Below, piece by piece: positions 1 to 15,000 of a stretch of 64,000 bases of DNA (position 1 is its first letter; the number at the start of each line of letters is the position of its first letter). The notes under the pieces are model-generated. The model ran no database searches, was not told the DNA's origin, and saw only the letters and a list, made by a program, of their open reading frames with translations. Source of the DNA: Aphanomyces cochlioides (taxonomy: Eukaryota > Oomycota > Saprolegniomycetes > Saprolegniales > Verrucalvaceae); contig JAHQRK010000009.1 in assembly GCA_019828595.1 (NCBI GenBank), forward strand, positions 1,674,001 through 1,738,000, written 5' to 3'. A program made the position numbers and the translations under genes.

Positions 1-3000
1 CTTCAAGCAATGACGTGGCAGGCGATATTATCGCTACTGTGGGGAATGGCTCCCCTGCCGCCACGGTCCCAGGGGGACTCGTCGCCATTACCGCAGGTGG
101 AAGTTCTACTTCAACTGGTGGTAGAATTTTGTTGACTGGTGGGGCTGGAACAATTGGAGGAAACATTGCTCTCCAAGCGGGATCGACAGCTGCTGGAAGT
201 ATGGGGGGTAATATTCTCTTGACAAGTGGTAACGGTGCCACCGGATCGGGGGGCAACATTGCTCTACTTAGTGGCACTAGTTCAACTCTTGGTCAAAGTG
301 GGGCCCTGACTTTTTCTACAGCTCCTGGCGTATCCTCTGGCTCTATCCAAGTCTCAACCGGCACTGCATCAAATGGACCAGTTGGAAGTGTAGCTTTGTC
401 AGTTGGTGTTGGCAGTGTTGGACAAGGCGGATCGATGCAATTATCAGCCGGAAATTCTGTCAGCGGCGGAGGCGTGTCTATTGGAAGTGGAAGCGCTTCT
501 GGTGGAGCCTCTGGAGCAGTCCTTTTGAGCTCAGCTGGTGCAACTGGTGGCGCATCAGGTCTATTGTCCTTAAGTACTGGCGCAGCAACCGGTGGTGCTG
601 GAGGAAATATTGTCGCTTCAGTTGGCAGCGGTGACGGAGGAAATGGGGGGTTAATATCTCTCACCAGCGGCCAGAGTTCCTCGGGTATCGGTGGAAAACT
701 ATCCCTTACAGGGGGGTCAGGCCAAACTGGTGGTAACGTCGAAGTTACTAGTGGACCCGGCGCATCGGCAAATGGTGGTGATGTTCAGATTAAGAGTGGT
801 GTTGGAGCTGCAACTGCTGCAAGCGGTGCAATTAGCGTCACTACAGCCAATGGCTCGACATCCGGAGCGATATCATTAAGAACTGGAAGCGGAAATGGTG
901 GCCCAGGCGGTGCAATCGCTATGTCGGTCGGTGGAAGCAGCACAAGTACAGGCGGTACGATCACTTTGAGCAGTGGCGTAGGTGTCACTGGAGGTGGCCT
1001 TTCAATCTCCAGTGGAGCTTCTACCGCTGGGGCCTCTGGGGCTCTTGCAGTTGCATCAAGCGCATCGTCAGGTGGAAATTCCGGAGCAATTGCAATTACT
1101 ACTGGTGCATCGACCAGTGGCGGAACTGGTGGTACAATTACAGCCACTGTTGGCAATGGTGTTTCTGGCAATGGCGGACTCTTGTCACTCACGGCAGGAG
1201 CAAGCAACAGCGCTATTGGTGGCAAAGCATCCATTAATGGTGGAAATGGTTCTGTTGGTGGCAATGTAGAACTCAACGCTGGCACAGGGTCAAGTACTCT
1301 AGGCGGTAATGTACTGGTTTCGAGTGGTGCTGGCGCAAGCTCATCAACGAGTGGCTCCATTAACTTACTTACCACCGGTGGCAGCACAAGTGGTGCGATA
1401 TCATTGAGCACTGGAGCTGGAACTAGTGGTCCTGGTGGCAGCTTGTTGCTTTCCGTTGGGAATGGAACCACAACAATCGGTGGCAGTGTCTCGGTTGCCT
1501 CGGGACAAAGTGCAACAGGTGGTCCTCTGACTTTGACAAGTGGTGCTTCTACTGCAGGCACCTCAGGAACTGTTTCAATTCAGTCTGGTGCATCAGCAGG
1601 TGGAAACTCTGGATCCCTTTCGATAGCCTCGGGTGATGCCACTGGTGGTGCCGGTGGAGCCATCGCAGTTACAGTTGGCACTGGTGCACAAGGTACTGGC
1701 GGCAGCTTTACTGTGACAGCGGGTTCTAGCGCGGTTGGTGGTGGTGGTTTGAGCTCGATGGTTGGGGGCGCCGGTGTTGCAGGTGGCAACGTTCAGCTCA
1801 CTGGTGGTACAGGCTCAACTTCCAATGGAGGCTCCATTGGCTTGAAGAGTGGCGACGGTTCTACAGTCAGCGGCAGTATAACTGTATCATCCAGCTCTGT
1901 TGGCTCAAGCAGTGGACCTATTGGACTTTCCACTGGAGCTTCTGCGGGCTCTGTTGGCAGCATTACAGTCTCAGTCGGTGCATCTACCGGTGGCGATGGC
2001 TCACCTGTATCTATTGTTGCTGGAGCCACCACAAAAACCGGTGGCACAGGCGGCAAGGCGGTGTTAAATGGTGGCACTGGACCTCTTGGAGGTAATGTTG
2101 AGCTTACCGGTGGATACGGTGGTGCCGGTGTTGGGGGCAATATTTTGTTGAAGAGTGGGGGTGGTTTATCTACCTCGCTGAGCGGCGGCGTTACTCTTTC
2201 ATCAGCATCTGGTGATGCAAGTAGTGGAAGTATTTTGCTCCAAACTGGATCATCGAATTTGGGTGTTGGTGGCAATATTGTTATCTCAAGTGGCAGTAGC
2301 ACAGTTGGCGCTGGTAGCCAAGTACTTATCAACGCTGGATCTTCTTCAAATGCTGTTGGAGGCAACATTGACCTTTCTGCATCCCCAGGAACAGAGGGAG
2401 GCCGTGTTCTCTTAGCTGGTGGTTTTGGCTCCCAGAATAGCGGTGGCCGAATTGTGCTGACAAGTGGTGCTGGTGTGGATATGACAAAACCAAGTGGTAA
2501 TATTGACATCACGACCCCTGGAGGTAGTCTCTCAGGAGGCATTACTCTGGGAACTGGTGCTGCAGCGAGTGGATTATCAGGCTATATTCGTGCTTCAGTT
2601 GGAACAAGCACCTCGACAGGAGGAGACGTTGCTGTTATCAGCGGAAATGGCGCTACTGGAGGGAGTATAGCACTTACCAGTGGACAGTCTTCCGCTGGTA
2701 CCTCTGGTGGGATAGCTTTAACAACAAATTCTGCTACTGGTGGTAGCTCTGGTCAAATTACCTTGATATCTGGATCTAGCACTGGTGGGTCTGGTGGAAA
2801 TCTTGTTGCATCAGTTGGAAGCGGATCGACAGGTCTAGGAGGTAATATTTTCCTGACAGCTGGTACAAGTTCAGCATCAACTGGTGGCAAAACATCTTTC
2901 ATTGGTGGTGTCGGCACAGCCGGTGGTAATGTTGAGATCACTGCAGGTTTGGGATCAACCTCAACAGGTGGAAATGTTGTTTTAACAAGTGGAGCTGGTT

Positions 3001-6000
3001 CGTCAAACTCATTCAGTGGTGGCGTTGTGCTCAGTACTGCAGCAGCCAGTACCTCAGGCTCTATTCAACTGAAGACTGGCACGAGCTCGAATGGAGCTGG
3101 GGGTAATCTTTTGTTTTCTGTTGGCAGTGGTACCTCTGGTTCTGGAGGATCAATCGCATTGTCCGGTGGAATCAGTGCTGTTGGTGGCTCAGTATCCATT
3201 ACAAGTGGAGCATCAACAGCCGGTGCATCAGGGACTTTATCTTTGGGCTCAAATGCAGCAGTTGGGGGTGCATCAGGAGCTGTTTCAATTATATCAGGAG
3301 CATCAACCGCTGGAGGAACGGGTGGCGCGATCTCTGCAACGGTTGGTAATGGTGTTGTTGGTCCTGGTGGTGCTCTAACTTTGACAGCTGGTGCAAGTTC
3401 CGTTGGTACAGGTGGCACAAGTTACTTAATTGGTGGTGCAGGAACGGCTGGTGGGAGCGTCCAATTAAATGGTGGCGTTGGCTCTTCGGGCAATGGAGGG
3501 GGGATAACTTTGAGTGGCGGCACTGGTGCTACTGCTGCTGGAGGTGGTGTGATGCTTGTTGGCGGAAATGGCGGACAATCAGGTGCCATATCACTTAGCA
3601 CAATTGCAGCTTCCCAAACAGGCTCTATCTCTCTGGCAAGTGGAGTTGCTAGTTCTGGTGGTGGTGGTAATATCCAATTAGCAGTTTTGGGTGGCAATAC
3701 TGGAACTGGTGGCAGCATCAGCTTATCGAGTGGCAATTCAGCTATTGGTGGTGGCTTGATCTTTTCGAGTGGTGCTTCCACTGCCGGTGCTTCTGGATCC
3801 ATTGCTCTACAAACCAGCGCCGCTACTGGTGGTAATTCTGGAAGTATTTTGGTTTCATCAGGCGCTGCGACAGGCGGAACTGGTGGTGGCATTATATTAT
3901 CAGTAGGCTCTGGTGCTTCAGGCGCTGGAGGAGCCTTTCAAGCATCAGCTGGTTCTAGTTCAGTATCTACTGGCGGGTTGTCATCTGTATCAGGTGGAAG
4001 CGGTACTGTTGGTGGCGATGTTCGATTGTTTGGTGGCTCAGGAAGTCAAACAAATGGCGGTAATATTTTGCTCACCACCGGGTCAGCTGGTGCGACATCT
4101 GCCACCAGCGGTGCGATTACTTTGAGTACTTTGAATGGTGGTGTAAGTGGTCCTATTTCCTTAAATTCAGGTAATTCTACCTCAGCGACTGGTGGTGTAA
4201 TTACCTTGTCTGCTGGCTCAACAACTACTGGATCTGGTGGCTTAGTTCAAGTTATCAGTGGTGGCGGGGTTATTGGAGGAGGAATCTCTTTGTTGACTGG
4301 TATTTCAAGTGCAGGAGCATCTGGTGCCGTTTCTGTTTCAACATCACCTTCCAATGGAGGGGCGTCTGGTGCCATCAACTTCATAAGCGGCGGCGCTACT
4401 GGTGGTACTGGTGGTGCAATTGTTGGCTCAGTCGGAACTGGTTCTGTTGGTGCTGGTGGCAGCGTATCTTTTACCGCGGGAGCTAGCACAGCTTCAGCCG
4501 GTGGGAAAACATCCCTATTTGGCGGATCTGGTTTGAATGGTGGTAATGTTGAGCTCATAGCAGGGGTTGGATCCAACTCCTTTGGTGGAAATGTATTTCT
4601 TTTAAGTGGCACTGGAGCCTCAACATCAGCGTCTGGCCTTGTCACTATTTCAACCCCTAGTGGTGCTGCCAGTGGTGCTGTACAAATTTCAACTGGCTCG
4701 GGCACCGCTGGCTCTGGTGGAGCTATTTCATTGCAAGTTGGTGGTGGAGCATCTGGAGTTGGTGGCAGTTTAACTATGACAAGTGGTAACAGTGTCTCTG
4801 GCGGTGGCATGACAATCTCGAGCGGAACCTCATCGGCTGGGAATTCAGGCTCATTGACTGTCTCATCTGGTACGGCTACAGGTGGAAACTCTGGTCAATT
4901 AATGCTGTCGTCTGGTGGAGCAACTGGCGGTACAGGAGGTAATGTTACATTGGCAGCCGGAAATGGTGCTGTGGCTACCGGTGGTTCAATTTATCTGACT
5001 GGTGGATTGAGTTCAGTTGCAACTGGTGGAAAAGTTTCAATGGCTGGTGGTACAGGCACACGTGGTGGCAACATCGAGATTGCCGGTGGCGCTGGCACAG
5101 CTGGTTTCGGTGGGGATATTTTGATCAGTAGTGGAACTGGCTCAAATCCAGCGAACAGTGGCGATATTCGTATCTTCTCAAGTGACGGCGGGACAAGCGG
5201 TTCCGTAGTTTTGACCACGGGAAGTGCTAGCAGTGGTGTCAGTGGCAATATTCGTCTTGCAGTCGGCGCTGGCACAACTGGTATTGGGGGCGAAATAAAT
5301 TTGTCCGGTGGAAGCAATGTTATCGGAGGCGCCATCAATATGCGTTCAGGGTCTTCAAGTGGTGGTATCTCTGGTGGTGTTGGAATTACAACAAGCTCTT
5401 CGATTGGTGGCAACTCTGGCTCAATCTCGTTATCGAGTGGTAGTGCTACTGGGGGAACTGGTGGCGCCATTATAGCGAGTGTTGGAAGTGGCGTGACGGG
5501 TGTTGGAGGTGTCATATCCCTTACAGCAGGTGCTAGTTCAGTATCAGCAGGTGGTAAATCATCTATGAAAGCTGGATCAGGCACAACAGGTGGAAATGTT
5601 GAGCTCAGTGCTGGAGATGGAACTTCTGCAAACGGTGGTAGCATGTTGTTAACCAGCGGAAATGGTGCAAGTTCCGCCACAAGTGGTAATATTGCTGTAT
5701 CTACACCTGGTGGCAGTATAAGTGGCACAATATCTTTAACAACTGGTGCTGCTTCAAATGGCCCAGGGGGAGATGTCAGCATGACAATTGGCACTGGTAC
5801 AGTTGGGACCGGAGGAAGTTTCAATATTGCCAGTGGTGCTGGAGTATCTGGGGGCCCCATCACAATTACAAGTGGACTTTCTAGTGGTGGTGCCTCTGGT
5901 TCACTGACTTTTAACTCTGGCATTGCTGTTGGTGGAAACTCTGGATCACTATCATTAAGCACAGGGGCTGCAACAAGTGGAAGTGGTGGCGGCATCACTG

Positions 6001-9000
6001 CTAATGTTGGATCTGGAACTCAAGGAGTTGGCGGAAGAATCACGTTAACTGCTGGATTAAGCACTGTGGCAGCTGGTGGTGTCAATTCACTGGTTGGCGG
6101 CGCTGGTACTGCAGGTGGTAACGTTCTACTCACTGGTGGCACTGGTGCGAGTAGCAACGGTGGAGCTATATTATTACAAAGTGGTGACAGCGCAGCAGTC
6201 AGTGGAGATGTGACTCTTTCGACCAGCAACGTCGGGACTGGAAGTGGCTCAATTAACCTTTCCTCTGGGGCGTCAGCTGGTGTAGTCGGTGGTATCAATC
6301 TATTGGCAGGATCCAGCGCAGGAAATAACGGCGCCGCTGTATCTCTATCCGCTGGGGCCACAAATAACACTGGCAGCGTCGGAGGCAAGACGATATTAAC
6401 GGGTGGTGCTGGTTCAGTCGGTGGTAGCATTGAGATTAATGGGGGTGCTGGTAGCCAAACTGTTGGTGGGAGTTTACTGCTCAAATCAGGTGCAGGAGCC
6501 TCAACATCTACAAGTGGAGGAATTACGCTCTCAACTGTCTCCGGTGCAGCTTCCAGTGGTGTCATGCAAATTCAAACTGGTACCTCTTCCTCTGGTGCAG
6601 GTGGAAATATTGGTATTACTGTTGGCGATGGCACCACAGCTTCTAATGGTGGATCTGTTACAGTGGTGGCTGGACTTGCTGATAAAGGTGGTGATGTTGT
6701 TGTTACGAGTGGAAGTGGCAAAACTGGCGGCAATATTCAACTTACCGGGGGTCTTGCTTCGTCTCAAACTGGTGGTAATATTAATTTAATCGGCGGAGGA
6801 TCGAGTGCCGCAGCCGGTGGTGGGGTCACTATCACAAGTGGAACTGCGACGGGAAACGCGGTTTCAGGCAGTGTGATTCTATCTACTGTGGGCGGAGCCA
6901 CATCTACCGGATCAATTACGCTGGCCACAGGAGCCTCAACCGGAGCAACGAGTGGCAGTTTAACGCTTTCCACAGGCGCGAGCTCAGTCGGAATTGGTGG
7001 GGCAATCAACGTCAATTCTGGTTCCTCGAGCGACTCTACTGGCGGAGCAATTACAATCTTGAGCGGAAGTGGAAGTTATGGTGGCTTGCTTCAGCTCAGC
7101 AGTGGATCAGGGGCTGCCAATGCAGGTGGTAATATTGCTGTAACTACCGGGATCAGTAACACACTTCAAAGTGGCTCAATTTCTCTGTCCACAGCGGCAA
7201 GCGCTAGAGCCGGGGGTGTTTCTGTTGTGACTGGAACGGCAGCGAATAATCCAGGTGCAATCACCTTGTTAGCTGGTGACTCAACAAATAACATTGGTGG
7301 AGCCGCTCGTATGACTGGCGGCTTGAGCAGTCTCTCAACTGGTGGTGAGGCAGCTGTAATTGGAGGGGCCGGTACCGCTGGTGGCGCTACGCGTCTTGTT
7401 GGAGGTGCAGCAACAGCTGCCAATGGTGGAGCTGTAGTCCTCAATGGTGGTGCAGCGCCATCTGGTGTTGGTGGAGCTATTCAAGTCACAAGTGGGGTTG
7501 GATCTCAATCCCTCGCTAGCGGTGCTATTACATTGTCATCATTGGACAGCCCAGGATCAACGGGTGCACTCTCACTCTTGTCTGGTGCTGCTGCCGCTGC
7601 GGCTGGTGGCGGAATCGGTCTCCAAATTGGCAGCAGTGGTGGCTCGAGCATTGGAGGTGACATCACTCTCACCTCTGGTTTAAGTGCTTCTTCAACTGGC
7701 GGGAAGATCGTTGCAACGGGTGGAATTGGAACCAGTGGTGGTGATATTCAAGTTTCTGGTGGTGCAGCTATTGGCAACAGTGGTGGCTCGATCCGTTTGG
7801 CAGGTGGTTCTTCAACTGCAGCTTCTGGCGGCAGCATTGCTCTTACATCTGGGTCAGGAGCTTCAACCTTTGCCAGTGGAAATGTTGCGCTTTCAACACT
7901 TGGTGGTGCGTTTTCGTCGGGTCTCATCTCTTTGGTTTCTGGAAGCTCCACTTCAGGTTCTGCCGGTGCTATCACTGCCCAAGGTGGCTCGAGCAGTACT
8001 GGAAATGGAGCAGTGATATCGCTTGCTGCAGGTGTTGCAGGCTCATCTACTGGTGGAAAAACTTCGTTATCTGGTGGCCAGGGAACGGTTGGAGGCAATG
8101 TCGAGCTGACAAGTGGGCTTGGTAGCTCATCCACAGGTGGTCAAATCTTACTCACGACAAGCGGTGGGGCCTCATCACAAGGAAGTGGAAGCATCTCTCT
8201 GTCGTCCTCTGGTGGTTCATTCCCTTCAGGCTCAATTTATCTCACGACTGGAACATCCACAGGTGGTGGAGGTGGCACTATCAGCGCTGCTGTCGGCGCT
8301 AGTTCCGCTGGCATTGGTGGTGCAGTCAGTTTGATTGCTGGATCAAGCACTGCTTCAACGGGTGGAAAAGTATCGATGGCAGGCAACACAGGAACAGTTG
8401 GTGGTAATGTCGAACTAAACGGTGGCACGGCTACACTTTCAACAGCTACTGGAGGTAGCATACTGCTGACGTCGGGTCAAGGCGGTACCAGAAGTGGTTT
8501 AATCTCAGTTGCAACTTTTGGCGGTGCTTTCACAAGCGGTGCAATTTCCCTAAGCACTGGCACGGCAACATCTGTCGGCAACAGCGGTAGCATATCCGCT
8601 GTGGCTGGAGGAAGTGCTGTAGGACTTGGTGGCTCAATATCATTAACAGCTGGGGTTGGTTCAGCCTCGACTGGTGGTAAAGCAAGTGTTACTGGTGGCC
8701 AAGGAACTGTCGGTGGTAATATCGAATTGACAAGTGGGGGTGGCAGCTCTAGCACTGGTGGAAATGTCTTGCTGACGAGCGGAAGTGGTGCGTCAACTAC
8801 TGGAAGCGGAAATGTCGTATTATCGACTTCATCCGGTGCATTTAGTAGTGGATCTATCTCACTCGTAACGGGCGACTCGACTACTGCCACAATTGGGTCT
8901 ATCTCAGCTGTTGCTGGAAGAAGCTCTGTAGTAAATGGCGGAAGTGTCTCTTTTACTGCAGGCAGCAGTGCAACAGCTAGTGGTGGTGGCAGCTCTCTGG

Positions 9001-12000
9001 TTGGTGGCTCTGGTGTACAGGGCGGTTCTATTTCCATGACTGGTGGTAGCGGAACAACAAACACTGGTGGATCAATACTCATTACCTCTGGAGCCAGTGC
9101 AAGTGCAATTGGTGGCGGAATTGCTTTACTCAGTGGTGTTGGTGCCAGTGCAACAGCAAGTGGCTCAATTTCTCTCTCCACAGCAGTCGGTCCAAGCACC
9201 AGTGGAGCTATTTCTCTCACAACAGGCTCACCTACTGTTGGATCCGGTGGCAGCATAAGTGCAAGTGTGGGTTCAAGCACTTCAGGCGTTGGTGGTACAA
9301 TTGTCTTAACTGCGGGTGCGGGCTTGGCGTCTGGTGGCGGAAGGACAAGACTATTTGGTGGTCAAGGCACTGTCGGTGGCAACGTTGAGCTCACAGGTGG
9401 TGCTGGTGCTACATCCAATGGTGGAATTGTTGGTCTGTACAGCGGTGCTGGTGAAGCAACTTCTGTCAGTGGTGCAATTCGGTTATCAACCTCTTCTACA
9501 GGAGCATCCAGTGGTACAATCAGTTTAACCACTGGTGCTGGAACGAACGGAGTCAGTGGTGATATTATTGCTTCCTCGGGAAGTAGCTCTGCAAACACCG
9601 GTGGCTCAATTACAATTACCTCTGGTGTCGGGTCTGTTGCTACTGGCGGCAAATCGTCTCTAATAGGTGGAGCTGGTAGCTTTGGTGGCAGTGCTGTGAT
9701 TACGGGGGGTGCAGGAACCGCCAATACTGGTGGCCAAGTAATTATCGTTTCTGGTGTTGGGTCTGCTACTGCAACAAGTGGCTCTGTTATTCTGTCATCA
9801 TCTGGTGGCGCAAGCACCAGCGGGGCTGTTACTTTAGCTACTGGCACAGCAACTGCTGGAGCAGGGGGTGTTATCACGCTTTCAGCTGGAGGCGGCACGT
9901 CTGGCACTGGTGGTGCAGTTAATGTTGTTGGCGGTAGCAGCACTACCGCAACTGGTGGCATTACATCTGTAACGGGTGGTCAAGGAACTCTTGGTGGTGA
10001 CGTCGTTATCTCTGGTGGCGTTGGCAGCTCGAATACTGGTGGCTCTGTCGTTGTTACTTCAGGAACTGGCACTGTGAACACCGGAGGCAACATCCAATTA
10101 GTCAGTGGTGCTGGTGCGACCACTTATGCAAGTGGTTCGATCTCACTTTCCACGGCCGGTGGTGTGTATCCTACCGGTGCTTTAGTTCTGAGTACTGGAT
10201 CATCGTCCTCGGGAATTGCTGGCTCATTGGGTCTGTCAGTTGGATCCACAGGATCTGGCATTGGCTCCCAGCTAAGCCTGACAGCTGGTGCAAGTGCTAC
10301 TGCCCGAGGCGGAAAACTGTCTTTTACTTCCGGTACTGGTGCTCAAGCTGGAGCAGTTGAGATAAATGGAGCTGTTTCAGCCACGACGACTGGCGGGTCT
10401 ATTCTATTGACGTCTGGTGCAGCACCCACAGGAATGTACAGTGGAGCCATATCACTTTCCACTGCCGGAAATGACTACACTAGTGGTGGAATTCAGCTTA
10501 CAACCGGAACATCAACAAATGGCAATGGCGGTACTATTAGTGCTGCCGTCGGTGCGAGCTCTACTGGAATTGGTGGTCAAGTCAGTTTGATTGGTGGCAT
10601 GAGTGCAGCTTCCACGGGCGGTAAAGTCTCAATTGCAGGAAACATCGGTACTGCGGGGGGCAATGTCGAGCTCTCTGGTGGAGCTGCCAGTAGTAACACA
10701 GCTACTGGTGGCTCTCTTGTTCTCACGACCGGACAAGGTGGCGCCAGGAGTGGAAATATAGCCCTTGTCTCGGCAGGAGGCGCTTTTACAAGCGGTACAA
10801 TAAGTCTGTCAACTGGAACAGCTACGTCAGTTGGAAACAGTGGTGCAATATCTGTTGTGGCTGGATCTAGTGCTGTCGGAAATGGCGGGACGGTCACAGT
10901 CACCGGTGGCCAAGCTCAAGTGGCAACTGGCGGAAAGTTGGCTCTTAACGGCGGCGCTGGATCAATTGGAGGTAATGTTGAACTGACAAGTGGTGTCGGG
11001 GGCACTACGCTCGGTGGAAATATCTTATTAACGAGTGGTGCTGGATCGACAGCATCAGGTGGTATTGCTGTGGCAACAACCGGTGGCTCATTTGCAAGTG
11101 GCGCCATCTCTCTAGTAACGGGCGATTCATCTTCTGCAGCATCTGGAGGAATTTCAGTGACTTCAGGTCTGAGCACCGTCGGTAATGGACAGGATATTAC
11201 CCTGACAGCCGGAATAAGTTCTGCTTCCACTGGAGGCAAAAGTGTGGTTAATGGTGGTTCTGGTACAGTTGGTGGAAACGTTCAAGTTTCTGGCGGCAGT
11301 GGCTCTAACACTGGTGGAAGCATCGTCCTCACTGGTGGAGATAGCACAACCAGCTCAGGTGGCAGTCTGCTTCTCTCCTCAGGACAAGGCGCAGCATCTT
11401 CTGGAAGTGGATCAATAACATTGTCATCATCTGCTGGACCAAGTACAAGTGGAGTCATTTCGCTTATTACAGGCACTCCTGTTGCAGGAGGTGGTGGAAA
11501 CATCATTTTGTCTGTTGGTGATACCTCCGCTGGTGACGGTGGAAACATAGCTTTGACATCTGGCAAAGGCGTTACCAGTGGTGGTAAGATATCCTTTACG
11601 GGGGGTCAAGGATCAATTGGTGGTAACATGGAATTAAATGGTGGTGCAGGCACTGGTACTCTTGGAGGTCAAGTCATATTGACCAGTGGAGTCGGCGCCT
11701 CGTCATCAACAAGTGGTCAAATTCAGATTTCTACACCTGGTGGCGCTATTAACAGCGGCAGGATCCTACTGACCACTGGGTCTAGTACTGCTGGAACGGG
11801 TGGCAATCTAGCTGCAACAGTTGGAGACACATCTGCCGGTGTTGGTGGAAGTGCAACAATTACCGCTGGCTTAAGTGGAAACTCTGCTGGTGGCAAAGTC
11901 TCTCTAAATGGTGGCTCAGGAAGCATTGGTGGGAACATTGAACTGATTGCTGGAACTGGAAGCGATGCTGCTGGTGCCGGTGGAAATGTTCTTCTGAATG

Positions 12001-15000
12001 GTGGCGTTGGAACAGCGAGTACAGGTGGCGGCCTGACTCTTGTGTCAGGAGCTGGTGCAGCCACAAAAGCTAGTGGTGATATCGCCCTCAGCACATTAGC
12101 TGGGGCAACTTCAAGTGGAAAAATTGGATTGACGACAGGAGACACTTCAACAGGCGTTGGTGGGCCGATCATCCTATCTGTTGGAAGTTCGACTGGATTT
12201 GATGGTAGTTCAGTCACTCTTCGCGGTGGTGCCAGCACTGATCGTAATGGGGGCCAGATTATTGCTACTGCTGGTCAAGGTTTGGTCGGCGGCTCAGTTT
12301 CGTTGGCAGCTGGATCTGGATCGTCCGGTAACGGTGGACGACTTCTTCTAACAAGTGGCGGTGCTGCAAGCTCCTCAACCAGTGGTGAAATCAAGCTGTC
12401 AACATTGGGTGGTGGATTCAACAGTGGTGCGTTGACTTTAATTTCTGGAGACTCAACATCTGGTAATGGTGGCAGTATCGCGATGGGAGTCGGGGCCAGC
12501 ACAACAGGAATTGGAGGCACAATCACGATCACCTCAGGAGCCTCCAGCGCTTCCACGGGTGGTAAAGTATCTGTTGTGGGTGCTTCAGGGACTGTCGGTG
12601 GAAATGTCGAATTGACCGGTGGACTTGGAAGCTCGAATTCCGACATTGGCGGTGGGTCTGTAGCTCTCACTGGCGGTGCTGCGACCTCAAGTACTGGTGG
12701 AAGTTTAACTCTTACAAGTGGCGCCGGTGGAGCTTCAGCAGCAAGCGGACGAATTGTATTGTCATCGCTTGCAGGTGCGAGTACTAGTGGTGCTATTTCA
12801 GTGACATCTGGGGCCGCCACTGCCGGTTCCGGTGGTGCAATTACCGTGACAACTGGATCGTCCTCTACCGGGCCTGGCGGTTTAATATCCCTTACTGCTG
12901 GTGTTAGCGGTGACAACGTTGGGGGCAGAGTTAGAATACTGGGTGGTCAAGGCGTTACCGGAGGTGGGAACGCTGAAATTACGAGCGGCGCTGCCGCGAC
13001 AGGCAATGGTGGCAACATACTTCTCACGAGTGGCATCAGTGGCAGCGGATCTACCAGCGGAAATATCGGACTATCCACTGTCAATGGAGCGTTCAATACT
13101 GGTTTAATTAATGTGGTAACAGGCGCCTCGACCTCGGGATCTGGTGGTAATATTGCTGTATCTGTTGGTTTATCGTCCACTGGAATTGGTGGAACAATTA
13201 CTTTGACGTCTGGGGCCAGCGGCGATTCCGCTGGTGGTAAGACCTCCCTTATTGGTGGTGTTGGTACTGTTGGCGGGATTGTTGAAGTCCGCGGTGGTAC
13301 GGGAAATACTCTGAACGGTGGAGGTGTTGCTTTAAGTGGGGGGAGCTCCACAACTGCGGTTGGCGGTGGCATTACCGCCGTAAGTGGTGTTGGCGCAACC
13401 GGACAAGCAAGTGGCTCAGTAACTCTATCAACTGCCTCGGGTGCACCAAATACTGGTGCAATAAACCTTTCAAGTGGTGCCTCCACTGCTGCCTCTGGCG
13501 GTAATATAAATGCAGTGGTTGGTGATACTGCAGCAGGAGTCGGTGGAATGATTCAATTAACGTCTGGCAAGAGCACAGCTTCCACTGGTGGCGATACAAC
13601 TATAACAGGCGGCGCAGGAACCGGTGGTGGTGCTGTCCAGGTTGTTGGTGGTACTGGCACAACAGCTAATGGTGGTGGTGTATCTTTGACAGGTGGTGCA
13701 AGTACATCTGGCATTGGCGGTACAATTCAATTAATGAGTGGCATTGGTTCCACATCAACTGCAAGTGGATCCGTTGCTTTGTCCTCAGTGGACAATGCTG
13801 GCCCTACCGGCATCATTTCTCTCGTTACGGGTGCTGCATCGAGTGGTGGCGGGGGAGGCATTAGTTTGACTGTTGGCAGTAGCTCTGGAACAAATTTGGC
13901 CGGGTCTATTACTCTCACTGCAGGGCTTAGCGCTTCCGCAACAGGGGGCAACTCTGTCGTCTCAAGTGGATCTGGGCCAGCTGGTGGCGAAGTTCAGCTG
14001 TTAGGAGGCTCTGGATCAACCACTACCGGTGGAAACCTTCGCCTGACAGGAGGTGCATCAACTTCTGCAACAGGTGGAAGTGTCCTTGTTACAACTGGTA
14101 CCGCGTCTGGAACTTCTCCAAGTGGAGATATTATCTTGTCAACAGCGGCTGGCTCGTTCCCCACTGGTACAATAACATTGAGCACAGGCGCTGCGTCTAC
14201 TGGCGCTGCAGGGCCATTACTAGCTTCGACAGGTTCGAGCAGCTCAGGTCTGGGTGCACCAGTTACCTTGACGGCTGGCAGTGCAGCAGCCTCAACAGGG
14301 GGAAAAATGTCTGTGGTAGCAGGTCAAGGCACAGTAGGTGGCAACGTTGAAATCACAAGTGGTTTGGGTGGCACCGCTACTGGCGGTCAAATTATGCTAA
14401 CAACTGGTGTCGGATCTGCTACTCAAGGAAGTGGTGGAGTGTCCTTATCTACGTCCGGTGGGGCGTTTTCATCGGGCGTTATCTATTTGACAACTGGGAC
14501 ATCCACGAGTGGTGGCGGTGGTAGTATCAGTGCGGCTGTTGGTGCCAGCTCCACTGGAAATGGTGGGCTCATCAGTTTGATAGCTGGCTCAAGCACAGCA
14601 TCCACAGGTGGCAAAGTATCAATTTCCGGCAATACTGGTACAACTGGTGGCAATGTTGAAGTCAATGGGGGCACTGCTACAGCTTCGCCAGCCTCAGGTG
14701 GAAGTATTTTACTCACATCTGGTCAAGGCGGCACGAGGAGTGGAAATATTGCTTTGACAACCAATGGGGGAGCGTTCACTTCAGGAACTATTACCTTGAG
14801 TACAGGTACAGCGACCTCTGTTGGAAATAGCGGAGGTATATCTGCTGTTGCTGGCTCAAGCGCTGTTGGTATCGGTGGTTCGATATCATTAACTGGTGGT
14901 ATTGGATCAGCATCAACGGGTGGCAAATCGAGTGTGATTGGTGGTCAAGGCACCGTGGGTGGTAATGTTGAACTCACCAGTGGCGTTGGAACCTCGAGCA